A DNA stretch of 64,000 bases from Deltaproteobacteria bacterium. GTDB taxonomy: Bacteria; Desulfobacterota; GWC2-55-46. A program made the position numbers and the translations under genes. Location: the NCBI GenBank assembly GCA_015075075.1, contig JABTVA010000009.1, forward strand, positions 45,428 to 109,427, written 5' to 3'. The notes under the pieces were generated by a model. That model ran no database searches. It was not told the origin of the DNA and was given only the letters and a program-made list of their open reading frames with translations. Shown here piece after piece: positions 27,086 through 36,166 of the stretch; the stretch's first letter is position 1; the number at the start of each line of letters is the position of its first letter.

Positions 27086-27255
27086 TTTAACAGCTTGGTT
27101 GAAAACCTGTTTTTATTCAGGCTGCTCAAAAAGCTCCAGATGCGAGGCCCCCGTTGGAACAGGGGAACTGGGAATGAGGCGTACTTTTCGTGTACGCCGG
27201 AGTGTCAAGCGACGCAGCCTTCGACGGAGAACGACTTTTTCAGCAGCCTGCTAAA
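27086..27255. repeat. Family B repeat, copy B3
   Basis: About 170 bp starting TTTAACAGCTTGGTTGAAAA and ending TTTTTCAGCAGCCTGCTAAAA, with central hairpin GGCGTACttttcGTGTACGCC. One arm carries a local CCCCGTTGGAACAGGGG stem-loop absent in B1. It ends 22 bp before the cytochrome start, so the leader of that gene is almost entirely repeat sequence. Confidence 0.85.
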
Positions 27256-27276
27256 ATCCAGAGACGAGAGGTGCAG

Positions 27277-28404
27277 ATGAAGGCAAGAACATTCTTTATC
27301 CTGCTTGCGCTTTTGCTGGCGGGACCGCTTACAGCCAAGGCGGCGTTCGCGGAGAGCAAATTCATGAAGAGCTTCAGGACGAGCTACGAGCAGAACAGGT
27401 TCGACGCCCTGGGGTTCTTAGTCAAGACCAACAAGGACATAATACCCGGCGAGATACGCTCCCTCCTGGACGAGGCCAGGGCTGCCGAGGGGTTTGAAAA
27501 GAAGATGGCCATCCTTGACCTCGCCGCCACGATGGCGACCATGTACGGCGAGTGGCACGGCCAGGACGGGTTCACGGGCGAGATAGAAGCCCTCCAGAAG
27601 GAGGAGCTGAAAAAAGAGGAGGAGAGGAAGGCCGAGCTGGAGAAATGGAAAAAATACGAGGCCTTACCGGGCAACATACTCATGAGGGTAAAGGCCGAGG
27701 CAGCCGGCATGGCGCCCGTCATCTTCCCGCATTGGGTCCACAGGATAAATTTCGAGTGCAAGGCCTGCCACCCAGCGCCCTTTGAGATGAAAAAGACCGG
27801 TTCAATCGGCATGACGGAGATATTCGGCGGGGGCCTTTGCGGGAAATGCCACAACGGCACGACGGCGTTCAGCGCCGCCGCCGACTGCGAAAGGTGCCAC
27901 AGCGTGGGCACGCCGGGCGAGGCCCATCTCCTCGACCCGAGGAAAGCCGACATCTCGAAGCTCAGGGAGACCTCTGAACGGCTCGGGACAGGTCTGAATC
28001 TCGACCTCCTCCCGGGCAAGGCCCTGCCCTACGACAGGTTCGGCAACATCGACTGGGGCCTCCTGGGGAAGGCCAGAAAACCCATAAGATCCCTCGAAGG
28101 CGCCCCGGCCGGAAAAGCGGATGAAACGAGGGACAATGAGATACTCTTCGAGTCCCCCATGCCTTACGTTAATAACGTCGTCTTCAGCCACAAGACCCAT
28201 TCGGAGAGGGTCGTGTGCTCGTCCTGCCACCAGGCTTTCTTCAAGGACCAGCTCGGCGCCAATATTGCCAGCATGAAAGACATGGCGGAGGGCGCCTCAT
28301 GCGGCGCGTGCCATCAGAAGGTGGCCTTCAAGTTCGCAGACTGCAACCGCTGCCATTCGAAGCCCGTGGCGGAGGACGCGGGAGGAGCGCTTAAGAGGAA
28401 GTAG
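27277..28404 (+). CDS. Six-haem periplasmic c-type cytochrome
   Basis: The 375-residue product has a signal peptide (KARTFFILLALLLAGPLTAK.. cleaved after AFA) and six CXXCH motifs in two groups of three: CKACH, CGKCH, CERCH, then CSSCH, CGACH, CNRCH. Extra axial His are likely in FPHWVHRINF and FSHKTHSERV. Each group looks like a c7-type three-haem domain, separated by a haem-free linker; a charged helix rich in Lys and Glu precedes the first. ATG 27277 is chosen because upstream in-frame codons fall in repeat B3. Likely periplasmic electron carrier. Confidence 0.88.
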   Translation: MKARTFFILLALLLAGPLTAKAAFAESKFMKSFRTSYEQNRFDALGFLVKTNKDIIPGEIRSLLDEARAAEGFEKKMAILDLAATMATMYGEWHGQDGFTGEIEALQKEELKKEEERKAELEKWKKYEALPGNILMRVKAEAAGMAPVIFPHWVHRINFECKACHPAPFEMKKTGSIGMTEIFGGGLCGKCHNGTTAFSAAADCERCHSVGTPGEAHLLDPRKADISKLRETSERLGTGLNLDLLPGKALPYDRFGNIDWGLLGKARKPIRSLEGAPAGKADETRDNEILFESPMPYVNNVVFSHKTHSERVVCSSCHQAFFKDQLGANIASMKDMAEGASCGACHQKVAFKFADCNRCHSKPVAEDAGGALKRK

Positions 28405-28413
28405 TGGCCGAGC

Positions 28414-29568
28414 TTACCTCGGTGCGGGGACGGGATGCGAGTTTTTCGATGCGGAGGCGGAGCCTTTCATTGCCTCCGTGTAGACACAGCGGGTGCTCGC
28501 GGCGATGGAGTCCCAATCGAACATGGTCTCGATGAGGGCGGAGTATTTACGCCTTTCCGCCTCAAAGCCGCCTTGCATCGCGATTGAAAGCGCCCTTTCG
28601 AGGGCGGCATGGTCTCCCGGCTTGAAGTAGACCTCGACGCTTAACGGAAGCTCCCTGTGCGCCGGGATGTCGCTTACGAGCGAAGGGAGCCCGTAGCTCA
28701 GCGCTTCGAGAAGGGCTATCGGAAGGCCCTCGTGATAGGAGGGGAGCACGAAACTGGATGCGTTTGAGAAAAGCTCTGAAAGGGCCTCGCCCGTCTGGAA
28801 GCCGGTGAGGACGACCCCTTCGGTTTCGCCCGCCTTTTTCCTGACTGACCTGCTGTACTCAGTCTCATGGTCCGCGTCACCGGCTATCACGAGCTTGTGG
28901 ACGGGGGCCTTGAGCGCGGAATAAGCGGCGATGAGGTCGTGAATGCCCTTCTCCTCGACGAACCTGCAGGCGATAAATATGTATTTTCCAGGCAGCAGGC
29001 CGAAGCGCTTTAGCGCCGCCCCGGGAGGCACGGGCCTCCGCACAGTAACGCCGTTTGGTATTACAAAGGAGTCCCTGCCGTAAAGCGCCCTCAAATCTTC
29101 CCGTATCCCGTTTGATATGGATATGACGGCATCGCTTGCGAGTACCCCGTTTTTTTCCCCGCGCCGGAGCACCTCTCTCGCGGCCCTCCCCCACTTGGCG
29201 CGTTTGTAGTCAGGGCCGTGATGGGTCATGACAACCTTGAGCCCAAGCCTCTTTGCCGCAGGGACAAGGAGCGCGGGGCCGATGCCGTGGATATGCAGTA
29301 TATCGGGCTTAAGCCTCTTCGCCTCGAAAAGGCCGAGCAGGGTGTGCGTTATGGCTTCGAAGGATTTCTTCCTCGGGCACCAGAGGTGCGCGAATTTCAC
29401 GCCGCGCCACTCGCCATTCCTTTTCCCGGGCGGGATGTAAGGGGCCCTCGTGATGACGGTAACGTCGCACCCGAGTTTGGCGAGCCTCGGATAAAGCTCC
29501 TCACAGTGCCTTTCCACCCCGCCCTGCACGCCCGGGAAACCCCTGGTCCCAAGAACTACCACTCTCAA
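28414..29568 (-). CDS. Group 1 glycosyltransferase
   Basis: The 384-residue GT-B enzyme (GT4 type) has VLGTRGFPGVQGGVERHCEE at the N-terminus and a C-terminal donor site with ASSFVLPSYHEGLPIALLEALSYG, the E(x7)E pattern. It is the last gene of the surface polysaccharide cluster and converges on the cytochrome gene with a 9 bp gap. Confidence 0.88.
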   Translation of the reverse strand: MRVVVLGTRGFPGVQGGVERHCEELYPRLAKLGCDVTVITRAPYIPPGKRNGEWRGVKFAHLWCPRKKSFEAITHTLLGLFEAKRLKPDILHIHGIGPALLVPAAKRLGLKVVMTHHGPDYKRAKWGRAAREVLRRGEKNGVLASDAVISISNGIREDLRALYGRDSFVIPNGVTVRRPVPPGAALKRFGLLPGKYIFIACRFVEEKGIHDLIAAYSALKAPVHKLVIAGDADHETEYSRSVRKKAGETEGVVLTGFQTGEALSELFSNASSFVLPSYHEGLPIALLEALSYGLPSLVSDIPAHRELPLSVEVYFKPGDHAALERALSIAMQGGFEAERRKYSALIETMFDWDSIAASTRCVYTEAMKGSASASKNSHPVPAPR

Positions 29569-29596
29569 TGTGGACTTTCCTTCCTTAGACGACGAC

Positions 29597-30583
29597 TCAG
29601 CACCCGAGGCAGGGCTTTCTCCCGAGGAGGCTCTTTATCTTGTTCCTTGCAACCCACGCGAGCGGCTTTCTTATATATTTCTTCATTACAGGCGCCGCGG
29701 TGCCTATCATCCAGCAGTTTTTTGGGCAAGTCCTCACCTTTTCACGGAGCGCCCTGGCCCTCTCGCCCTTCCAGATGGAATCGAAATCATCAGTGGCGAG
29801 GTTACCCATGCTCCCGGCCCATACGTCTTTTTCCATCCCGTTGCACGGAAGCACTTCCCCGAAAGGGTCGACGAAGAAGTTTTCGGTCCCGGCCTCGCAG
29901 GGCAGTAGCCTGGGCCTGCCCTTGATATAGTTCATGAGGCCGTAATTGAAGTAAGCCCTGAACCAGTCCTTGACCCTGCCGGATGAAAGGAGCTCGCCTA
30001 TAAGCTCCTCGAAGCACGCGAGCGCCTCCTTGTCCTTCCTTATCGCATTGTCGTATTTATGGAAATAATCAGAGTAATGGACAGCGGCGGTCGCGAACTC
30101 AAGGCCCATTGCCTTGGCAAGCTCGTAGAGCTCTATCATGTCCCGGGCGTTCCTGTCCGAGACGGTTATGCCGAAGCCTATGTCCTTAACGTTCATCCTG
30201 TGCAGCTCAAGGAGCGTCCGGAGGCCACGGTCAAAGCCGTCTTTCAGGCCCCGGAGCTCGTCGTTTGCGGCGGGGAGGCCCTCGATGCTGATCCTCACCC
30301 CTATGCCCGGGTTGCGCCTCGCCACGGCAAGGACCTTTTCCGTAAAGTACCCGTTCGTGCTTATGACCACCCTCTTCGCCTTTTTCCTGAGTACGTTTAC
30401 AATCTCGTCTATGTCGTCCCGCAGAAATGGCTCGCCGCCGGTGATGTTGCAGAAAGCGAGCGGCGGGAATTTCTCAAGCACCTGAGCTTTTATCTCCTCC
30501 CTGGGCTTCGTGGGGTATTCCCAGGTATTGCACATATGGCAGCGGGCGTTGCACCTGTATGTTACGATTACAGAAGCGTCCAT
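29597..30583 (-). CDS. Radical SAM protein with SPASM-type C-terminus
   Basis: The 328-residue enzyme has the 4Fe-4S/SAM motif CNARCHMCNT near residue 11, FCNITGGEPFLRDD, and a C-terminal domain with auxiliary-cluster cysteines (LPCEAGTENFFVDPFGEVLPC, then CPKNCW). SPASM proteins modify peptides or small molecules. Its place among glycosyltransferases suggests action on a sugar, lipid or glycan-linked substrate; the reaction is unknown. It starts 2 bp after the B12-type radical SAM gene. Confidence 0.82.
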   Translation of the reverse strand: MDASVIVTYRCNARCHMCNTWEYPTKPREEIKAQVLEKFPPLAFCNITGGEPFLRDDIDEIVNVLRKKAKRVVISTNGYFTEKVLAVARRNPGIGVRISIEGLPAANDELRGLKDGFDRGLRTLLELHRMNVKDIGFGITVSDRNARDMIELYELAKAMGLEFATAAVHYSDYFHKYDNAIRKDKEALACFEELIGELLSSGRVKDWFRAYFNYGLMNYIKGRPRLLPCEAGTENFFVDPFGEVLPCNGMEKDVWAGSMGNLATDDFDSIWKGERARALREKVRTCPKNCWMIGTAAPVMKKYIRKPLAWVARNKIKSLLGRKPCLGC

Positions 30584-30585
30584 TT

Positions 30586-32030
30586 TTAATTAAAAAACCT
30601 CTTCAGATTTCTTCCTGCCACGTAGTACGCCTTTTTAAGATAGAGCGGCATGGCCCTGAGGTTGAAGGTGCCGCTCCTGAAAAGCGACATGGCCTGGAGC
30701 CTCTTCCCGGCGTTCATGACGTGCAGCCAGTCCTTCTCGCTTACGCCGGGAAGTTTCATGAGAAAATTCGACCCTGAATCGAAATATTCCCATTTGCCGG
30801 CATATTCCTTGTCTATGAGATTATGCTTGACGGCGACGCGGTAGAGCTCGCTTCCAGGATAGGGCGTCGTCATCGACCAGCCAAAGAGATGGAGCTTTTT
30901 GTCTCTCAGGAGCCCCTTGAGGTAGGCAAGGGTCCTAAGAGAATCCTCCCTGTCCTCGAAGCAGAGCTTCCCGTTCTCCTCCCAGACATTGAAGGCCATG
31001 AAAAGGCCGAAACACTTGAGGCCCGTCTCCTTCATGATGCCGAGCGCCTTGTTCATCTGCTCGACAGTCTGCTTCTTCCTTATTCCAGTAAGGGTCCTCT
31101 GATTTGCGCTCTCAAGTCCGAAGAGGCCCATCCAGAAGCCCGATTGCCTGAGCTTCTCCTGGCGAGCGCCTTGTCGAGGTTGTCCACCCTCATCTGGGCC
31201 TTCCACGCTATGTCGAGCTTCCTATTGAGTATCTCGTCGCAAAGGTCCATTGCCCACTGCTTGTTTCCGTTGAACTCGTCGGTCTGGTCGAAGAACTCCC
31301 TTATGCCGTAGGCCTCGACGATGTGCTCCATCTCATCAACTACGTTCTTTGGCGACCGAAGCCTGTACCACGGCTTCTGCTGCTTCCAGATGGGGTTGGA
31401 GCAGTAGACGCAATTGAAAGGGCACCCGCGCGCCGAAACGATGTCGGTGTCGTGGCTGAAGCGCTTGTACATATAGCCGGGGTATTTCTTGAGGTCAATC
31501 AGGTCCCTTGCCGGGAACGGTATCGAGTCCAGGTCCTCTATGAACGGACGCATGGGGTTCTTCCTGATCTTTCCGTTCCGCTTGACGACTGTGCCGAGGA
31601 TCGAGTCCAGGTCCTTTTCCGCGCCTTCGATCTTCTCGAGTATTTCGTGGAAGGTCACCTCGCCCTCGCCGGTGACGACCATGTCGACCCCGGTCTGCTC
31701 AAAGAGGTCCTCGGGGACTATGGTAGGATGCGCCCCGCCGGCGACGACGAAAATACCGGGATTTGCCGCCTTGACCTCGTTTATGAGCCTGTATGCGCCT
31801 GTCGCGGCCTGGGTGGTGAATGAAACCCCGAGCACCTTTGGATTGTGCTTCGTAATCCTCCGCACGAGGGTCTCACGCTCTTCCTTGTAGCCGTCGCAGG
31901 CGCTTATGTCGAGTCCCTTCATCTTCTCTCTCGCATAGGACGCAAGGTACAGTATCCCGAGCGGCGGGTATATCTGCCCCGTTACTCCGAGTGTTTTTAA
32001 AGGCGGGGCGTTCAGAAGCATTATTTTCAT
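30586..32030 (-). CDS. B12-binding radical SAM enzyme (frameshifted)
   Basis: An N-terminal cobalamin-binding domain (NAPPLKTLGVTGQIYPPLGI, VVAGGAHPTIVPED) precedes a radical SAM core with CPFNCVYCSNPIW near residue 207. Near 31155-31165 the frame breaks at DNLDKALAR and resumes at KLRQSGFWMGLFGLESANQR. Joined, the protein is about 480 residues, normal for this class (often methyltransferases or B12-dependent tailoring enzymes). The GT at 33265 ends directly at its start, and the next radical SAM gene follows. Confidence 0.8.
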
Positions 32031-33265
32031 CAGGACACCTTTTTCCGCAAGACGTTTTCGTAGACCCGCATGAGTTTCGTGTAGTGTTTTTCCGAGTCAA
32101 ATTCGGTTTCGATCAGTCTGCGGGCCGTCCTGCCGTAATCTCGTATTTTTCCAGGGTCGTCAGCCAGCATAAAGATTTTATTCCTCAGATCGATTACGTT
32201 TCCCGGCTCGAAGGTATATCCCGTCTCGCCGTCTTTCACGAGCTCAGGTATCCCGCCTATGCGCGCGCCTATGACCGGTTTTCCCAGCGCGAACGCCTCG
32301 ATAACGGCTCTCGGGTTATTTTCATAGCATTCGGAAGTTAGAGTGACAAAGAGGCCACGGGCGATCTCTTCCTTTAATTCTTTCGCGGCCATGTAAACCA
32401 GCAATTGCACATTATCGATAGCATCTCTCGATAATTTCAAGGCCAAAACATCCTTCATGGGGCCATCGCCGATGATCTTGAGTGTGATACCGTCGATGCC
32501 CTTGAACGCCTCGACAAGCGTAAGCAGGCCCTTTTCCTCCGACAACCTGCCGACAAATAAAACGGACCTTTCCCGAGGCCCGTATGACGGCGTGTATTCG
32601 GATGAGTCCACGAAATTAGGAATGTATGTTATCTCCGGGGCCGAGAAACCCATTTCCCTCACCTTGGACATAAGGAACCTGCTGGGTGATATGAATGCGT
32701 CGATATCGCCGTACGTGCCGAGGACCGTCTTATGGAGGTACATTTCGATAGAGTTTACGGCGCTCTTGAGTATCGATTTTTTTGTGCACCGCCTGACGAC
32801 TGCATTGTAATAACGCCCGTTCCTGCACGCCTCGCATACCTTGCCGTTTGAAAGCAATGTCTGGACGGGGCAGGCGACCTTATAGTCGTGGAGGGTCATG
32901 ACCACGGGTACGCCCAGCTCCTTCAATTCAGGGATGAATGAAGGCGAGAGCTGGTGGCATATGTTATGCAGATGGGCTATGTCGGGGCGCTCGTTTCTAA
33001 CAAGGTCCCGTAATTTTCTCCTCGCCTCCAGAGAATATATTACTCTTCCCGCCACATGGAGATTTTTCAAGAGCCCGCCATTGTCGTTCAGGTCTACATT
33101 AGAGACGAAGTATCTGGAAAAAACGGTAGGCAGGTTCCTTTGGTCCTGCATGGAAAAGAAAACGGTCTCATGACCGTTCCTCTCAAGGAGGCCGGCAGTA
33201 TCGAAGAAGGCGTTCTCGGCCCCGCCCCTTGGATAAAAGAACTTATTAACCAGAAGGATCTTCAT
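32030..33265 (-). CDS. Group 1 glycosyltransferase
   Basis: The 411-residue GT-B enzyme has NKFFYPRGGAENAFFDTAGL at the N-terminus, a cysteine-bearing segment (CPVQTL..CEAC) in the acceptor domain, and the donor-site motif ECYENNPRAVIEAFALGKPV. SVLFVGRLSEEKGLLTL is typical of the second Rossmann domain. Likely adds a sugar to the lipid-linked repeat unit made by this cluster. Confidence 0.88.
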   Translation of the reverse strand: MKILLVNKFFYPRGGAENAFFDTAGLLERNGHETVFFSMQDQRNLPTVFSRYFVSNVDLNDNGGLLKNLHVAGRVIYSLEARRKLRDLVRNERPDIAHLHNICHQLSPSFIPELKELGVPVVMTLHDYKVACPVQTLLSNGKVCEACRNGRYYNAVVRRCTKKSILKSAVNSIEMYLHKTVLGTYGDIDAFISPSRFLMSKVREMGFSAPEITYIPNFVDSSEYTPSYGPRERSVLFVGRLSEEKGLLTLVEAFKGIDGITLKIIGDGPMKDVLALKLSRDAIDNVQLLVYMAAKELKEEIARGLFVTLTSECYENNPRAVIEAFALGKPVIGARIGGIPELVKDGETGYTFEPGNVIDLRNKIFMLADDPGKIRDYGRTARRLIETEFDSEKHYTKLMRVYENVLRKKVS

Positions 33266-33313
33266 CGAATCATTCCGCCTGAATCTCGTCCTCAGGCTTT
33301 TAAGCTAATATTT

Positions 33314-34732
33314 TTAAAATACCGTCGTCCGCTGATCAGTCAAGGAATTGCCTTCTGACCTTGAGAGCATGACTATGGCCGCCACGGCAACAGCCGACAG
33401 CACGTACTGGAAAAACATCAATAGGCCGCTGAATATGCCCGAAATTAGTATGAATTGGAAAAAATAAGAAAAAAGGACCAGCCCCGATACAGTCCCATTC
33501 CTTAAAAGACACCTGTGCATCAGTGCCAGGAAAAGGCCGCACGCAAACATCGTGATCGCGACCCCGGGCAGCCCGAAGTTGATGTATGCCTCCCCTATTG
33601 CCATCGGTGGCGAGCCGCCGCCCGTGAAACCTGCCGGAAAGAGCTTCTCTTTTATGAACTCGTCAAGTAGCTGCGGGCTGTAGCCAGGCAAGGGGGACAG
33701 GAGCATGTCAATATAAGATTGGCCGTAAAGGAACCCCTCGGTCTCGGCGAGCTCTATAGTCCTTCCCATTACGACCGTAAGGGAGCGGAGATAGGCCAGG
33801 AACATGAAAATCGCGAGTCCCCACAAGGGCATATGCCCAGGCAGGTAGTCCCATACCTCTCCCGAGAGCTTGAGCCTGTAATAGCCGAGGAGGGTGAAGC
33901 TTACGGCGAAGACAACGAGTACTGCAAGTCCTCTGGAAAACGTTTTCAGGAAAGGCACCCTTTCCTTGAGGATCGCTGTTTTATAATAATAGGCCGCAAG
34001 GAAAACGGCGATGAGGACATACAATATCCTGCTCCTGAAGCCTATTAATAGATAAAGGGAGAGGCTTACGAAGACGCAAAAGAGCAGGGTTTTAAGTGAA
34101 ATCCTGCCGAGTCGATAAAGGATGACCAGCATCATGGAAGCCGGAATCAGGAGGATGTACAGGTTATTTATATACCCGCCGACCGACTTCATGCTCTCGA
34201 ATCTGGCGACCTCAGGGTTCGCGGACAGGAGCGGCACGCCGCCGACGGCGAATGTATAGAGAATGGCAAGCACAGGCACCACCCATAGCGCCAACGTAAG
34301 TGTCCTGAACCTGTCAAGGTCCATATCCAGCATCCCGCCCCGCTGCGCCTGCCGTGCTCCAAAGAAAAAAGAGGCGAGGCCGCCCAGCGCGAAAAAGACG
34401 ATGCCCAGCGTAACGGCCCAGTAGACCTTCTTCAGGGCATAGTCGCTGACGGCACCCTCGAGTGCGGCGGACGAGAGGACGATTATCATGTAGAACGCCG
34501 GGATGAGCACATGCGGGGCCATGAAGTCGCGGTAGCGAACGTAAAAAAACGACGAGGACAGGGCCGCAATGAATACGTTTACGGCGATGAATTTGGCGGC
34601 GCTGTCCATAGCAAGGACGTAATCGAACTTATACAGCATTAAAGGCCCGATTGCGCCTATGGCCACGCCCGCCAGTATGCCTATGTAATTGTTGCCTCTC
34701 ACGGCCTGTTTTTCAGAAGCCTTTGATAGCAC
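33314..34732 (-). CDS. Oligosaccharide repeat-unit polymerase (Wzy-like)
   Basis: The 472-residue integral membrane protein has about 12 predicted helices and a large loop near residues 320-380 (ELAETEGFLYGQSYIDMLLS, then LDEFIKEKLFPAGFTGGGSP). This topology, and the PLPGYSP..GEAYINFGLPG region, fit O-antigen/oligosaccharide repeat-unit polymerases. It overlaps the upstream glycosyltransferase by 34 bp. Assignment rests on topology and context. Confidence 0.78.
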   Translation of the reverse strand: MLSKASEKQAVRGNNYIGILAGVAIGAIGPLMLYKFDYVLAMDSAAKFIAVNVFIAALSSSFFYVRYRDFMAPHVLIPAFYMIIVLSSAALEGAVSDYALKKVYWAVTLGIVFFALGGLASFFFGARQAQRGGMLDMDLDRFRTLTLALWVVPVLAILYTFAVGGVPLLSANPEVARFESMKSVGGYINNLYILLIPASMMLVILYRLGRISLKTLLFCVFVSLSLYLLIGFRSRILYVLIAVFLAAYYYKTAILKERVPFLKTFSRGLAVLVVFAVSFTLLGYYRLKLSGEVWDYLPGHMPLWGLAIFMFLAYLRSLTVVMGRTIELAETEGFLYGQSYIDMLLSPLPGYSPQLLDEFIKEKLFPAGFTGGGSPPMAIGEAYINFGLPGVAITMFACGLFLALMHRCLLRNGTVSGLVLFSYFFQFILISGIFSGLLMFFQYVLSAVAVAAIVMLSRSEGNSLTDQRTTVF

Positions 34733-35967
34733 CTGTACTTCTCCGGTATCTGGTGTTCCTGTGAATACGAAGGGACGACGAGACCCGCTATCCTCCGCTT
34801 TTCACAGGTGCTCGCAAGCTTGTCACTCATCGAGGCGAGCATTGCGGCGCCGTTTTCAAGCGACTCGTCTCCCGCGTCAGGGAGGACAATACCGGCCCCG
34901 TGCCGCCTGACTAACGGGGACGCGTCGCCGATGCCGTCGAGCGTAACGATAAAGAGCCCTGCGCTCAGGTATTCCGCCAGTTTAACTGGCGCGGAGGTGC
35001 GCGAATACTCGTTCTGCACCCTTAAAAGGAGTCCCGCGTCCCCGGCGAGCGTGTATCTCGGCACGTCCGCGAAGCCAAGCTTCATCACCTTGTAGTCGCC
35101 TTTATCCACTCCGGCTCCGGCAAGGAGTCCCGACATGCGCTCCGGGTCAAAGGTCATCGCGAGAAAAAAACTCTCGGGAGCACGGCTCTTGAGCCTCTTG
35201 AAGAATTGGACGCCTCTTTCCGGGAGCTGGTAGGAGTTAATCGAGCCGGAATAAACGAGCACGAGCCTCTTCTCTATCCCGAGCTCGTTGCGGACTTTCT
35301 CCCTGAGGGCCGCGTCGAAGCTGAACTTATTGACGGATACCGCGTTGGGGAAAACGGTGAACCTGCGGCCCGGCACGCCGTATTTGGTCATGAGGCTCTT
35401 CTTAAGCTCCTCGCATTGGCTGAAGATATGGTCCGCGCCCCTTGCGGCCCTGGCCTCAAGGACTGCCGTCTTTTCGTAAAGGCGCGCCTTGTCACGGGGA
35501 AGCTTATCGAGGTCGACAGGGCCGTCCGTCAGGAAATCGCTCACGTACTGCTCGGGTTCCGATGCCCTGGCGTCAAAGACGACACCGGCGCCCGGGAAGC
35601 TCCTTTTAAGGCCGAGACCGATAAAGCACCCCTTTGAGCCGCGCGAATGGATTATCGCACTCTCATCGCGGCCCAGCACCCTCCCGGTTTTCATGAGGAA
35701 CGGCAGGGCAAAGGCCGTGAACATGAGGCCGCAGAAACCAGGTATCCTTGGAAGGAAAAGGCACTTTACCCCTGAACGCCTCTCTATCTCTTCCCGCTTT
35801 CTCCCGATTTCGGGGAGCCTCTTGAAATAAGGGGCAATGCTCTCGAAAGCCACGAGGCGGCAGTCCGCGCCCATATCCTTGCTTAAAAGCTCCAGCGGCT
35901 TCACAATCTGCGACTCGAAGACAGACTGGGTCAATATCCCGTCATAAGCTATAAAGAGTACCTTCAT
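34699..35967 (-). CDS. Glycosyltransferase, GT-B fold
   Basis: The 422-residue protein starts MKVLFIAYDGILTQSVFESQ. It has RLVLVYSGSINSYQLPERGV and YTLAGDAGLLLRVQNEYSRT in the C-terminal donor domain, then SAPVKLAEYLSAGLFIVTLD, the usual donor-site region. Sequence is less canonical than the other two glycosyltransferases here. Its 3' end overlaps the polymerase gene. Confidence 0.8.
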   Translation of the reverse strand: MKVLFIAYDGILTQSVFESQIVKPLELLSKDMGADCRLVAFESIAPYFKRLPEIGRKREEIERRSGVKCLFLPRIPGFCGLMFTAFALPFLMKTGRVLGRDESAIIHSRGSKGCFIGLGLKRSFPGAGVVFDARASEPEQYVSDFLTDGPVDLDKLPRDKARLYEKTAVLEARAARGADHIFSQCEELKKSLMTKYGVPGRRFTVFPNAVSVNKFSFDAALREKVRNELGIEKRLVLVYSGSINSYQLPERGVQFFKRLKSRAPESFFLAMTFDPERMSGLLAGAGVDKGDYKVMKLGFADVPRYTLAGDAGLLLRVQNEYSRTSAPVKLAEYLSAGLFIVTLDGIGDASPLVRRHGAGIVLPDAGDESLENGAAMLASMSDKLASTCEKRRIAGLVVPSYSQEHQIPEKYRCYQRLLKNRP

Positions 35968-36166
35968 ATCACCTTTGTAGCAGAGGCGAAAAATCCACGA
36001 CTCGAAAAGACTCGTGTCCTCGGGTCACCGTATCCCTCTCCCCATGATCTTTTATATCTGACAGACGACCGAAAAGCTGATGCCCCCTGTATTTTTCGGC
36101 AAGGGAAAAGCGTATTCCGCCCTGGTCGGCGCATTGACCACGCCGGAGCGGTCCTCCACGTAATCC

